Below the pieces are notes generated by a model. The model had not been told where the DNA came from and did not search any database. It saw nothing but the letters and a program-made list of their open reading frames with translations. A stretch of DNA of 64,000 nt from 34-65-8 sp964516135 (GTDB lineage Bacteria; Pseudomonadota; Alphaproteobacteria; Sphingomonadales; Sphingomonadaceae), in contig CAZEWN010000002.1 in assembly GCA_964516135.1 (NCBI GenBank), positions 182,253 through 246,252 on the forward strand, in the 5' to 3' direction. Positions 33,662 to 42,685 of this stretch are shown one piece after another (positions within the stretch are counted from its first letter, which is position 1; the number at the start of each line of letters is the position of its first letter). A program made the position numbers and the translations under genes.

Positions 33662-34294
33662 TTAGCCCCATTCTTGTTCGCGATACCATTTGGTAATCAC
33701 GTACTTGAAGCCGCGCCGCACCTTCATGCCATGATGGAGCGTGTTGGGATTGACGCGGCCATCGGGGCGCCGGTTGTTCCATGCGAGCAGCTTGCCCGCT
33801 TCGGGTTGAAAGATCTTGTTCAGCGCCTTGAAGCGCGTGCCACCCCCAGCGATCACATCGTTCAGATATATCATGAATGTCCAGGTGCGTTGCCCGGCCA
33901 CTGCGCAGTAGCGCGCGTAATCCGCGCCATCGGGAGCAAAGTAATCGGTGTGCGGTTTGAATTCCTGGCCAACCGCGTACCGCTGCCCTTGGAGCGGCTC
34001 GCCGAAGTGGGGCGCGATGCCCGAAAGATCGGTCAGTTGCGCCTCAAGATCGCGCACGACGGACGCTTCGGCGGACAGGTCGCAGGTTTCACTGGTTCGA
34101 AAGTATCGGTCCCCATTGTCATCGGCGATGGTCGAGGGGCGGCGATCGGCTTCGATCAACGCGATAAGCTCGGCACAAATCGTCGCAGGCAGGAAGTTGC
34201 GTAGCTGGAAGACATCCGCTTTGTCGCTTGGCACGCGTTGCATGCCCTTGCGCGCGAGCAATCGTTTCGCACTGGATTCGCAAGCATCTGCCAT
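33662..34294 (-). CDS. 2-oxoglutarate/Fe(II) oxygenase, prolyl 4-hydroxylase type
   Basis: A 210-residue oxygenase of the prolyl 4-hydroxylase alpha-subunit family. The facial triad is visible: His115 and Asp117 in KPHTDYF and His188 in NTLHHGM. Lys197 in GFKYVITKW is placed to bind 2-oxoglutarate. The double-stranded beta-helix core YLNDVIAGGGTRF is typical. The substrate is unknown; bacterial members hydroxylate proline in peptides or proteins. There is no signal peptide, so it is cytoplasmic. It converges with rpmE. The 203 bases between it and tRNA-His contain no gene I can support. Confidence 0.87.
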   Translation of the reverse strand: MADACESSAKRLLARKGMQRVPSDKADVFQLRNFLPATICAELIALIEADRRPSTIADDNGDRYFRTSETCDLSAEASVVRDLEAQLTDLSGIAPHFGEPLQGQRYAVGQEFKPHTDYFAPDGADYARYCAVAGQRTWTFMIYLNDVIAGGGTRFKALNKIFQPEAGKLLAWNNRRPDGRVNPNTLHHGMKVRRGFKYVITKWYREQEWG

Positions 34295-34497
34295 GCCGGT
34301 TTTGTGTCGTGGCAGGAAGCAGGAGACAAGCCGCGAAATTTTGTTGCGTTATCGTGGCAGCGGCATAATTTTCGCTTCCCAAATGCTCCGCGCCATGCAA
34401 CAGGCGCGCACCCGCGCAGAAGGGTCCTTGACCGTCCTGCGCGAGTGCGTATCAGCCCCGCTTGCGCGGCTGCCCGGCGGGTGGGCCGGGGCTTGTG

Positions 34498-34574
34498 GCG
34501 ATCGTAGCTCAGTTGGTTAGAGCGCCGGTTTGTGGTACCGGAGGTCGGGGGTTCGAGACCCCTCGATCGCCCCA
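34498..34574 (+). tRNA. tRNA-His (anticodon GTG)
   Basis: Acceptor arms GCGATCG (34498-34504) and CGATCGC (34564-34570) pair, with C73 and encoded CCA. The preceding G at 34497 can serve as the extra G-1 opposite C73 that identifies tRNA-His. The anticodon loop reads TTGTGGT, with GTG. Confidence 0.96.
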
Positions 34575-34619
34575 TTTTCCCCGTTTTTTCCGCGCCATGC
34601 GAGACGGGGCGTGCACGCG

Positions 34620-35681
34620 ATGACGGCTTTCTGGACCGAGGCGGATTACGACGACCACGAGTTGGTGCAGTTCGTGCGTGATCCAAAATCGGGGCTCACC
34701 GCGATCATCGCGCTTCATTCCACCCACTTGGGCCCTGGAGCGGGCGGCACGCGCTTTTGGCACTATGCCGACCCCGCTGGCGCGATGCGCGATGCGCTCC
34801 GCCTTTCCCGGGGCATGAGCTACAAGAACGCGATGGCGGGATTGCCGATGGGCGGGGGCAAGGCCGTAATCCTTGCCGACAATGCCCGGCACAAGACGCC
34901 TGAGATGCTCGCCGCCTTCGGCCGCGCGGTCGAGGCGCTGGGCGGTCGCTACGTGACCGCCGAAGATGTCGGGATCAGCGAAGCCGATATGGTCGTCGTG
35001 TCGCAGCACACTGGTTACGTCTCGGGCCTTCCGGTGGAGGAAGGTGCTGCCGGTGGCGATCCGGGGCCGTTCACTGCAATGGGCATATACCATGGCATCA
35101 AGGCGGCGGTGCGCCACAAGCTGGGCAGGGACAGTGTCAAGGGCGTGCACGTCGCGATCCAGGGCACTGGTAGCGTCGGCGGTGGGGTCGCACGGCTGCT
35201 GGCCAAGGATGGCGCGAAGCTGACCTTGTCCGACATCCACGAGGACCGCGCCGAAGCGCTCGCCGACGAACTTGGCGGCGAGGCAATCGCGCCCGACGCG
35301 ATCATGAGCGTCGCATGCGACGTATTCAGCCCCAATGCGCTCGGCGCGATTTTGGATGACGAGGGCATAGCAAGACTCGAGGCGCCGATCGTTGCGGGCG
35401 GGGCGAACAACCAGCTTGCCCGCGCCCATCACGGCGCGCAGCTCGCCGAGCGCGGTATCCTGTACGCGCCGGACTATGTGATCAATGCGGGCGGCATCAT
35501 CTCGGTCACGCTCGAATACCTGTGCCGCAGCCAAGGCGAACCGTGCGACATCAACGAGGTGAGGAAGCGGATCGCGCAAATTCCCGGGCGCCTCGAGCAG
35601 ATTTGGAAGGAAAGCGACGCGACCGGGATTTCACCCGATGTCGTTGCCGACAGGATGGCGCAGAAACTGATCGGTCGCTGA
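34620..35681 (+). CDS. Glu/Leu/Phe/Val dehydrogenase family (leucine dehydrogenase-like)
   Basis: A 353-residue NAD-dependent amino-acid dehydrogenase that removes ammonia from a branched-chain or aromatic amino acid. The catalytic Lys residues are in RGMSYKNAMAG (Lys69) and LPMGGGKAVIL (Lys81). The dinucleotide fold has IQGTGSVGGGVARLL, and ADNARHKTPEML follows the substrate site. The GTG at 34611 and ATG at 34620 are both possible; ATG is chosen. The subgroup is closest to leucine/phenylalanine dehydrogenases, but side-chain preference cannot be settled by eye. It stands alone, between tRNA-His and the ccm operon. Confidence 0.9.
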   Translation: MTAFWTEADYDDHELVQFVRDPKSGLTAIIALHSTHLGPGAGGTRFWHYADPAGAMRDALRLSRGMSYKNAMAGLPMGGGKAVILADNARHKTPEMLAAFGRAVEALGGRYVTAEDVGISEADMVVVSQHTGYVSGLPVEEGAAGGDPGPFTAMGIYHGIKAAVRHKLGRDSVKGVHVAIQGTGSVGGGVARLLAKDGAKLTLSDIHEDRAEALADELGGEAIAPDAIMSVACDVFSPNALGAILDDEGIARLEAPIVAGGANNQLARAHHGAQLAERGILYAPDYVINAGGIISVTLEYLCRSQGEPCDINEVRKRIAQIPGRLEQIWKESDATGISPDVVADRMAQKLIGR

Positions 35682-35735
35682 CGCATTTCCTTGATAGCCG
35701 CTCGACCCCCTGCCAAAGCGGGGTCGGACGGTTTC

Positions 35736-36464
35736 ATGCATGGTTTCGCCAATCCCAAGCGCTTCCTGTCGCTCGCCCGCTGGCTGACGCCGCTGCTTAT
35801 GCTCGGCGGGCTGGCGCTCGCAGGCGTGGGGCTGGCGTGGGGTCTCTTCTTGGTCCCGCCTGACCGGCTGATGGGCGAAACAGTGCGGATCCTCTTCCTC
35901 CATGTCCCGACCGCATGGCTGGGCATGGGCGGGTGGACGGCGATTGCGATTTCGAGCCTTGTCTATCTCGTCTGGCGCCACCCGCTCGCCGCGCTCGCCG
36001 CGCGGGGAGCGGCGGTGCCGGGCATGGTCTTCACCGCAATCTGCCTGGCCACTGGCTCAATCTGGGGCCGCCCGACCTGGGGAACCTGGTGGGTTTGGGA
36101 TGGGCGGCTGACGAGCATGCTGGTGCTGTTGTTCCTTTACTTCGGCTATATTGCGTTGGCGCAGGCCGCCGCGCGCGAAGGGGTCTCCGCGCGCATTCCG
36201 GCGATTTTCGGGCTTGTGGGCGCGGTCAACATCCCCATCATCAACCGGTCGGTGGTGTGGTGGAATTCGCTTCACCAACCGCCCAGTATCACCACCGGTG
36301 GAAGCGCGATCGATGGCGTGTTCCTGGCGCCGTTGCTGGTGTGCGTCCTCGGCTTCTCGCTGCTGTTCGGCGGGGTAGTGCTGGCGCGAATGCGGGCGTT
36401 GCTGGCCGATTTGCAGGCGGAGGCGCGGCTGCGCCGACGGGCGAGCGAGGCAGCCCATGCGTGA
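35736..36464 (+). CDS. ccmC: Heme exporter protein C
   Basis: A 242-residue membrane protein of the cytochrome c maturation system I. It binds heme in the periplasm and loads it onto CcmE. The tryptophan-rich WWD-type motif is present as GTWWVWDGRLTS, flanked by the two His ligands (FLHVPTAW and NSLHQPPS). About six membrane helices are predicted. It begins the ccmCDEFGHI run; ccmA and ccmB, which complete the ABC part, are not in the window. A GACCCC/GGGGTC hairpin at 35704-35725 separates it from the dehydrogenase gene. The ATG at 35736 is preferred over ATT 35691. Confidence 0.95.
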   Translation: MHGFANPKRFLSLARWLTPLLMLGGLALAGVGLAWGLFLVPPDRLMGETVRILFLHVPTAWLGMGGWTAIAISSLVYLVWRHPLAALAARGAAVPGMVFTAICLATGSIWGRPTWGTWWVWDGRLTSMLVLLFLYFGYIALAQAAAREGVSARIPAIFGLVGAVNIPIINRSVVWWNSLHQPPSITTGGSAIDGVFLAPLLVCVLGFSLLFGGVVLARMRALLADLQAEARLRRRASEAAHA

Positions 36465-36597
36465 GGCGCTCGACCAGTGGGATTTCGTGGTCGCGGCTTA
36501 TGCGGTCGGGCTGGCGGGCACACTGGCAATGGTTGCGTGGAGCTGGCTCGCGATGATCCGCGCCGAGCGGCGACGGGAGGAGACGCGGCGGCCGTGA
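36457..36597 (+). CDS. ccmD: Heme exporter protein D
   Basis: A 46-residue protein with one membrane helix (FVVAAYAVGLAGTLAMVAWS) and a basic cytoplasmic tail (RAERRREETRRP). CcmD helps release heme-loaded CcmE from the CcmABC complex. The gene overlaps ccmC by 8 bases at its start and ccmE by 4 bases at its end, exactly the ccmC-ccmD-ccmE order. It is easily missed because of its size. Confidence 0.9.
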   Translation: MREALDQWDFVVAAYAVGLAGTLAMVAWSWLAMIRAERRREETRRP

Positions 36598-37058
36598 ACA
36601 CGTTCAAACCCAAGCATCAGCGGCTCGTGCTGCTGGTCGTCGCACTGGCCGTGCTGATCGGTGCGGGGCTGCTCGCTGCTTGGGCGCTACGCAGCCAGGC
36701 GAGCTATTTCTACGTGCCCGAGCAAATGGTTGCGGCTCCGCCCGAATCCGATCGCGGCGTTCGGTTGGGCGGGATGGTGCAGGATGGGAGCATCGAACTC
36801 CTCGCCGACGGGGTGACAGTCGCCTTCGTCGTGGGCGATGGCAAGGCAACCGTGCCGGTGCGGTTCAGCGGCATCGTGCCCGACCTGTTCGTCGAGGGAT
36901 CGGGTGTGGTGGCGGAGGGCAAGTTGGGGGCCGACGGTGTTTTCGTTGCCGACAACCTGCTGGCCAAGCACGATGAGAACTATGTCCCGCGCGAATTGCA
37001 GGAAATGACCGAGCACCAGAAGCGCGATGTCGTTGCTGAGGCCGGAGGGCGGCCATGA
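36594..37058 (+). CDS. ccmE: Cytochrome c maturation heme chaperone CcmE
   Basis: A 154-residue membrane-anchored periplasmic OB-fold protein. The N-terminal helix (LVLLVVALAVLIGAGLLAA) anchors it. It has VRLGGMVQDGS and VRFSGIVPDLFVEGSGVVAEG. The heme-binding His is in LLAKHDENYVP, where heme is held covalently before transfer to CcmF/H. The GTG start at 36594 overlaps the ccmD stop; its stop overlaps the ccmF start. Confidence 0.95.
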   Translation: MNTFKPKHQRLVLLVVALAVLIGAGLLAAWALRSQASYFYVPEQMVAAPPESDRGVRLGGMVQDGSIELLADGVTVAFVVGDGKATVPVRFSGIVPDLFVEGSGVVAEGKLGADGVFVADNLLAKHDENYVPRELQEMTEHQKRDVVAEAGGRP

Positions 37059-39001
37059 TCGCTGAATTGGGGCTCGCGGCGCTGTGGCTGGCCGCGGCGC
37101 TCGCCGCATTGCAGCTGGTGGCCGGCGTATTGGCGGTTCGTAGCGCAAGTACGGAACTGGGCGCGTTGGTGCGCCCCGCCGCCGTGATCCAAGGCATCTT
37201 GTGCGCCTTTGCTTTCGCAATGCTGCTTTGGCTGTTCGCCATCACTGATTTGTCGGTGAAGCTGGTCGCGACCAATTCGCATTCGGCCAAACCCATGATT
37301 TTCAAGCTGTCGGGTGCTTGGGGCAATCACGAGGGATCCATGCTGCTGTGGATCACGGTGATGGCGATGGCAGGCGGCCTGATCGGTTTCGTCGAACGGC
37401 GCTTGCCCGAAAGGACCATGCTGGCAACGCTGGCGGCGCAGGCGTTCGTCGGGCTCGGCTTCTACGCCTTTCTGTTGTTCAGCTCCAATCCGTTTGAGCG
37501 CTTGCCGATGCCCGCAATGGAGGGGATGGGCCTCAACCCTCTGCTGCAGGACATCGGTCTCGCGTTTCATCCCCCCACGCTCTATTTCGGATACGTAGGC
37601 CTTTCGGTCGCTTTCAGTTTCGCCGTGGGCGCGATGGTGACCCGGCAGGTGACGCCGGAATTTGCGCGCGCGATGCGGCCGTGGGTGCTGGGCGCATGGA
37701 TTTTTCTCACCCTCGGCATCACGGCCGGATCGTACTGGGCCTATTACGAGCTCGGCTGGGGTGGCTGGTGGTTCTGGGATCCGGTCGAGAATGCCAGTCT
37801 GATGCCGTGGCTGGCCGCAACTGCACTGCTCCATTCCGCGAGCGTGTTGGCCGCGCGCGACGCCTTGCGCGCCTGGACCATCATGCTGGGCGTTGTTGCA
37901 TTTTCGATGAGTATGGTCGGAACATTCCTGGTCCGTTCGGGCATTCTCACCAGCGTCCACGCCTTTGCGGTGGATCCCAAGCGCGGATCGTTCATCCTGG
38001 GGCTGCTGGTGCTTTATATTGGCGGCGCCCTGGTACTGTTCGCAATGCGCGCCGGCGCAGTTTCCGAGGGGGAGCGCTTCTCCGCGACCAGTCGCGAAGG
38101 CGCGCTTGTGTTCAACAACGTCATGCTCAGCGCCATCCTTGGGGTGGTTCTTGTCGGCACACTGTATCCCCTGCTCACGGAAGCCTTTGATGTGCGGGTT
38201 TCGGTCGGTCCGCCCTACTTCAACCCGGTGGGCGCGATATTTGTCTTTCCCATGCTGGCGGTCATGGCGGTCGGGCCACTGCTGCGGTGGCGTCGCGACA
38301 GTCTGGCCCGGGTTAGGGCATCGGTCATGCTGGCAGGCGGGTTAACGCTGCTCGCGCTGGCCGCGGCGGTGGTCGCGGGCGCCCAGGGCATCCTGCCGAT
38401 CATTGGTCTCGCACTGGCGGGGGGGCTCGCCGTGGCAAGTTTCCTGCCGCTGCGCGGCCGCAACCTGCGCCGCCTGCCGATCGCGGTATGGGGCATGGTC
38501 ATAGCGCATTTCGGAATCGCCGTGGCATTGTTCGGCATGGCCAGCGAAACGACCTTCTCGCAGGAAAAGCTTGCAGCGGTGGCGGTAGGCCAGAGCACCG
38601 ATGTCGGCCCTTGGACCGTAACGCTGGCAAGTGTCGATCCGATCGCCGGTCCCAACTGGACGGCGATCGAAGGTCGGCTTTCCGCCAGCTATGATGGCGG
38701 CAGACCCATCGAGCTCGGGCCCCAAGCGCGAAGTTTCTGGGCGCCTGTGCAGGAGACCACTGAAAGCGAGCTGGCGACACGCTGGAACGGGCAGCTCTAT
38801 GCCGTGATCGGCAATCAGGCGGCCGACGGTCGCTGGCAGCTGCGCCTGTGGTGGAAACCGTGGGTGACGCTGATCTGGTACGGCGGCCTGCTCATCTCGC
38901 TTGGCGGCCTGCTAGCACTGGTCGGACGGGTGCGCGACGACCTGAAGCGTCGCACCGTGCGCTTGCGGGTGGCAGAGCGTCGCGCCGGGGCAAGCGGGTA
39001 A
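37055..39001 (+). CDS. ccmF: Heme lyase CcmF
   Basis: A 648-residue membrane protein with about 14-15 helices that joins heme to apocytochrome c. The WWD signature is seen as GWGGWWFWDPVENAS, with SGAWGNHEGSMLLW before it and HPPTLYFGYVG supplying His ligands. FLVRSGILTSVHAFAVDP, a strongly conserved stretch, is intact. It works with CcmG, CcmH and CcmI, encoded next. The TAA stop overlaps the ccmG ATG by one base. Confidence 0.96.
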   Translation: MIAELGLAALWLAAALAALQLVAGVLAVRSASTELGALVRPAAVIQGILCAFAFAMLLWLFAITDLSVKLVATNSHSAKPMIFKLSGAWGNHEGSMLLWITVMAMAGGLIGFVERRLPERTMLATLAAQAFVGLGFYAFLLFSSNPFERLPMPAMEGMGLNPLLQDIGLAFHPPTLYFGYVGLSVAFSFAVGAMVTRQVTPEFARAMRPWVLGAWIFLTLGITAGSYWAYYELGWGGWWFWDPVENASLMPWLAATALLHSASVLAARDALRAWTIMLGVVAFSMSMVGTFLVRSGILTSVHAFAVDPKRGSFILGLLVLYIGGALVLFAMRAGAVSEGERFSATSREGALVFNNVMLSAILGVVLVGTLYPLLTEAFDVRVSVGPPYFNPVGAIFVFPMLAVMAVGPLLRWRRDSLARVRASVMLAGGLTLLALAAAVVAGAQGILPIIGLALAGGLAVASFLPLRGRNLRRLPIAVWGMVIAHFGIAVALFGMASETTFSQEKLAAVAVGQSTDVGPWTVTLASVDPIAGPNWTAIEGRLSASYDGGRPIELGPQARSFWAPVQETTESELATRWNGQLYAVIGNQAADGRWQLRLWWKPWVTLIWYGGLLISLGGLLALVGRVRDDLKRRTVRLRVAERRAGASG

Positions 39002-39522
39002 TGCGCTGGTGGTGGATTCCCCTGCTGCTGTTTGCCGGTTTCGTCGGCGTGGCGGCCTATCAGCTTACGCAGCCGAAGGATGATTTCGTTCGTAGCGCGA
39101 TGATCGGTGAACGGTTGCCGCAGTTCGCGCTGAAGCCATCCGTACCCGAATTGCCCGGCGTTGCCGCCGATGACTTTCGCGACGGTACACCGCGCCTCCT
39201 CAATGTCTGGGCGAGTTGGTGCCTGCCGTGTATTGCCGAGGCGCCTCAGCTGGAACGATTGCGCGACGCAGGGGTAGAAATCGTGGGTGTGGCCATCCGG
39301 GACCGGCCCGAGGACGTGGCCGATTTTCTTGCCAGGCATGGCAATCCCTATGTACGCATTGGTGCCGACGATCTGTCCGAGGTGATGCTGGCGATCGGCT
39401 CCCAGGGCGTGCCCGAAACCTTCGTGATCGATGGCAACGGCGTGATCACTTATCAGCACATGGGCGACATTCGTGCCAGCGACGTGCCAGTCCTGCTGGC
39501 CGAGTTGGAGAAAGCGCGGTGA
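39001..39522 (+). CDS. ccmG: Thiol-disulfide oxidoreductase CcmG/DsbE
   Basis: A 173-residue membrane-anchored thioredoxin-like protein that reduces the CxxCH heme site of apocytochrome c in the periplasm. The N-terminal helix is WWWIPLLLFAGFVGVAAYQL; the active site is WASWCLPC. The Glu-containing VPETFVIDGNGVITYQH segment and the cis-Pro loop GVPET are typical of CcmG. It overlaps ccmF and ccmH by a few bases. Confidence 0.95.
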   Translation: MRWWWIPLLLFAGFVGVAAYQLTQPKDDFVRSAMIGERLPQFALKPSVPELPGVAADDFRDGTPRLLNVWASWCLPCIAEAPQLERLRDAGVEIVGVAIRDRPEDVADFLARHGNPYVRIGADDLSEVMLAIGSQGVPETFVIDGNGVITYQHMGDIRASDVPVLLAELEKAR

Positions 39523-40013
39523 GCAATCCTGCCGTCCATGAGGCGAGCGAACGTCGGAACCGGGTGCCGCGCCGTGCAGGCTCGTGGGGGAGCGTCACGT
39601 TCGCGGTGACGGCCATTTTGGTCGCCACGTTGGTGTGCGCTGCTCCCATCGGTGCACAGCAATCCATGCCGCCGGCACCCTATGCCTACCAACAGCTCGA
39701 CGACCCGGCGCAGGAGGCCGAGGCGCAGGCGTTGATGGAGACGTTGCGCTGCCTCAAGTGCCAGAGCCAGTCGATTGCGGACAGCGACGCGCCGATGGCG
39801 GGGGATATGCGCCATCAGGTCCGCACCCGCATCCGGGCGGGTGAGGAGCCGGAGGCAATCCGAGCGTGGCTGGTCGCGCGGTATGGCGATTACGTCAGCT
39901 ACGCGCCGACAGTCAGCGCAAAGACGTGGCCGCTGTTTGCGATCCCGCTGGCGCTACTGCTCGCAGCGCTTGCGGTGCTTTGGCGACGGCTCCGGTTGAG
40001 GAACCCCGCGTGA
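39519..40013 (+). CDS. ccmH: Cytochrome c biogenesis protein CcmH
   Basis: A 164-residue membrane-anchored periplasmic protein with the redox motif LRCLKCQSQSIADSDA (RCxxCQ), which handles apocytochrome thiols. A signal/anchor of about 25 residues is preceded by a 26-residue basic N-terminal stretch. The C-terminus has a membrane helix (TWPLFAIPLALLLAALAVLW). The GTG start at 39519 overlaps the ccmG stop by four bases. Confidence 0.94.
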   Translation: MSNPAVHEASERRNRVPRRAGSWGSVTFAVTAILVATLVCAAPIGAQQSMPPAPYAYQQLDDPAQEAEAQALMETLRCLKCQSQSIADSDAPMAGDMRHQVRTRIRAGEEPEAIRAWLVARYGDYVSYAPTVSAKTWPLFAIPLALLLAALAVLWRRLRLRNPA

Positions 40014-40651
40014 ACTGGATTCCGATGATGTTGCTCGCGGGTGCAGCGTTCGCGACTGCGGCATTGCTGCTGCGCCTGCCGCGCACCGGCTGGGCCTTGT
40101 TCGGGGCGGCCTTGCTGTTCGGGCTGGCGGGCTACGCGCTGCAAGGTGATCCGGGCATGGCCGGCGCGCCCAAGGATGCCGCCCCGGTTGCGAGCGAGAG
40201 CGGTGAGGCGATGATCACCGCCCGGCGCGCACTGTTCGACCCGAACCAGCCCCCGTCGCGCTTCGTGACGGTTGCCGACGGCTTCGCCCGCCGCAGGCAG
40301 TACGATGACGCGGCGGGCATCCTGCTGGGCGCGGTCAAACAGAATCCGCGCGACACCGAGGCGTGGCTTGCGCTCGGCAATGCGCTGATCGAACATACCG
40401 ACGGCGCGCCTACCCCGGCCGCGCTCTATGCCTATTCCCGCGCCGAAATCGCCGATCCGCGCCATCCAGGCGCGGCCTATTTTCTTGGTATCGCGATGTT
40501 GCGCGCCGACAGACCCCAGGAAACACGAGCGATCTGGAGCGAGCTGATATCCGCCGCGCCCGCCGATGCGCCGTGGTTGCCCGCTATGCGCGAGCGGCTG
40601 CTCCAGCTCGATGCCCTGCTCGGCATCGCACCACCGCAGGAAGCGCGCTAG
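40010..40651 (+). CDS. ccmI: TPR-containing cytochrome c biogenesis protein (CcmI-like)
   Basis: A 213-residue protein with two N-terminal membrane helices (about 4-45) and a periplasmic tetratricopeptide region (VADGFARRRQYDDAAGILLG, AWLALGNALIEH, HPGAAYFLGIAML). CcmI/CycH-type proteins bind the C-terminus of apocytochrome c and present it to CcmF. It is shorter than classic CcmI. The GTG start overlaps the ccmH stop, so it is translationally coupled. It ends with TAG. Confidence 0.87.
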   Translation: MNWIPMMLLAGAAFATAALLLRLPRTGWALFGAALLFGLAGYALQGDPGMAGAPKDAAPVASESGEAMITARRALFDPNQPPSRFVTVADGFARRRQYDDAAGILLGAVKQNPRDTEAWLALGNALIEHTDGAPTPAALYAYSRAEIADPRHPGAAYFLGIAMLRADRPQETRAIWSELISAAPADAPWLPAMRERLLQLDALLGIAPPQEAR

Positions 40652-40741
40652 CCAAGCATTGCGACCGCCCGCCGATGCTGGTAAGCGCCGCCGCCTTCGG
40701 CATCAGGGCAACCGCCGGACCAGTCCAGGACAACCCGCTCC

Positions 40742-42673
40742 ATGAGTGCCAATCCCACCGTCGCCGCAGGACACCCCGGCGCGCATCACCGCCCCAAGGC
40801 ATCCACTGCGGCATTGGCGGTAGGCGCGATCGGGGTGGTGTTCGGCGATATCGGCACCAGTCCACTTTACGCGTTCCGCGAAACGTTCGCCTCGCATGGC
40901 GACGTGCCGGGCATTCAGGTCGATCCGGTGCACATCTACGGCGTGCTCAGCCTGGTGTTCTGGTCGATGATGATCGTGGTGACGTTCAAGTACGTCATGA
41001 CCATCATGAAGGCTGACAACAAGGGTGAGGGCGGTAGTCTGGCACTGCTCGCGCTGATCAGTCGGCGGTCCCATCGCGTGCAATGGACCGGGCCACTGGT
41101 GCTGCTGGGCGTCTTCGCAACCGCGCTGTTTTACGGCGATTCGATGATTACCCCGGCGATGTCGGTGCTGTCCGCGACCGAGGGATTGCAGTACGTTCAC
41201 CCCGGTTTCAAGGACTGGATCATCCCGCTGGCGATCGGCATTCTCGTCGCCCTGTTCGCGTTGCAATCGCGTGGCACAGCCAAGGTCGGCCGATTGTTCG
41301 GGCCGATCATGATGGTCTATTTCGGCACCCTGGCCACGCTGGGTCTGATGTACATCGTCGCGATGCCCTCGATTATCCTCGAGACGCTGAACCCCTGGAA
41401 CGCGGTCAATTTCTACATCACCGATGGCTTCCGCGCCTTCGTGGCGATGGGCGCGGTGGTGCTGGCGGTGACGGGCGCGGAGGCGCTCTATGCCGACATG
41501 GGCCATTTCGGGCGCAAGCCGATCGGTCTGTCATGGATGTGCTTTGTGTTGCCCGCGCTGATGCTCAACTACATGGGGCAGGGCGCGATGGTGCTGGCGC
41601 CGGGGGCCGATGCGGAGGCGCTGATCCGTGATCCGTTCTTCCTGATGATCCCCGACATGGTTCGCATCCCGGTGATCTTCCTGGCGCTGGCGGCCACGAT
41701 TATCGCGAGCCAGGCGGTCATCTCCGGCGCGTTCTCGCTGACCCAGCAGGCGATCCAGCTTGGCTTCATCCCGCGGATGCAGATCAAGCACACCAGCGCC
41801 TCGGCCGCAGGGCAAATTTACATCCCCGTTGTCAACTGGGCGTTGATGGTCAGCGTGATCCTTCTCGTACTGTTCTTCCAGTCGTCGAGCAATCTGGCCG
41901 CCGCCTATGGCATCGCGGTCACCGGGGCGATGTTCATTGACACGATCCTGATGGCGGCGGTGCTGATGGCGCTATGGCGCTGGCCCGCGTGGAGGGCGCT
42001 GCCGCTGATCGCGGTGTTCATCGTAGTCGACATGGCCTATCTCGGTGCGAACTTGATCAAGGTACCCGATGGCGGCTGGGTGCCGCTGGTGATTGGCCTG
42101 GTGATCTTCACCGCACTGACGACCTGGTCCAAGGGGCGGGGGCTGATGCGAGCGTCGATGGCGGAAGGGTCGATCCCGATCGAGATTTTCGCCAAGAGTG
42201 CGCACAATAGTGCCGCGCGGGTGCCCGGTACGGCGATTTTCATGGCATCATCGTCCGACGGGGTGCCATCGGCGTTGCTTCACAATATCAAGCATAACAA
42301 GGTGCTGCACGAACGCGTGGTGGTGCTGACCGTGGCGATCCAGGACGAACCGATCGTGGAGCCGGCGCGGCGGGTGGAAATGCGCGACCTGGGGCAGGGC
42401 TTCTATCGCATGATCCTGCGCTATGGCTTTGTCGAGGAAACCGATGTCCCGGCCGCGCTGCGCCAGGCGGATATGTGCGGCGGCCCGTTCGACATGATGC
42501 AGACCAGCTTTTTCCTCAGCCGCCAGACGCTTCTAGCCAGCGAGAAGCCCGGCATGGCGTTGTGGCGCGAGAAAATCTTCGCCTGGATGCTGCGGAATTC
42601 GGCAACGGCGATGGAATTCTTCCGTCTGCCCAGCAATCGAGTGGTCGAACTGGGCAGCCAGCTGGAAATCTAG
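40742..42673 (+). CDS. kup: Low-affinity potassium transporter Kup
   Basis: A 643-residue K+ uptake permease of the KUP/HAK family. The start shows VGAIGVVFGDIGTSPLYAFR, the signature of the first helix, followed by about eleven more helices and a cytoplasmic C-terminal domain. It ends FRLPSNRVVELGSQLEI, the canonical Kup C-terminus, followed directly by TAG. This makes it a clear case of TAG as a real stop in this genome. It uses proton symport at the inner membrane. It stands alone, downstream of the ccm operon. Confidence 0.95.
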   Translation: MSANPTVAAGHPGAHHRPKASTAALAVGAIGVVFGDIGTSPLYAFRETFASHGDVPGIQVDPVHIYGVLSLVFWSMMIVVTFKYVMTIMKADNKGEGGSLALLALISRRSHRVQWTGPLVLLGVFATALFYGDSMITPAMSVLSATEGLQYVHPGFKDWIIPLAIGILVALFALQSRGTAKVGRLFGPIMMVYFGTLATLGLMYIVAMPSIILETLNPWNAVNFYITDGFRAFVAMGAVVLAVTGAEALYADMGHFGRKPIGLSWMCFVLPALMLNYMGQGAMVLAPGADAEALIRDPFFLMIPDMVRIPVIFLALAATIIASQAVISGAFSLTQQAIQLGFIPRMQIKHTSASAAGQIYIPVVNWALMVSVILLVLFFQSSSNLAAAYGIAVTGAMFIDTILMAAVLMALWRWPAWRALPLIAVFIVVDMAYLGANLIKVPDGGWVPLVIGLVIFTALTTWSKGRGLMRASMAEGSIPIEIFAKSAHNSAARVPGTAIFMASSSDGVPSALLHNIKHNKVLHERVVVLTVAIQDEPIVEPARRVEMRDLGQGFYRMILRYGFVEETDVPAALRQADMCGGPFDMMQTSFFLSRQTLLASEKPGMALWREKIFAWMLRNSATAMEFFRLPSNRVVELGSQLEI

Positions 42674-42685
42674 CTAATTTCCGCG

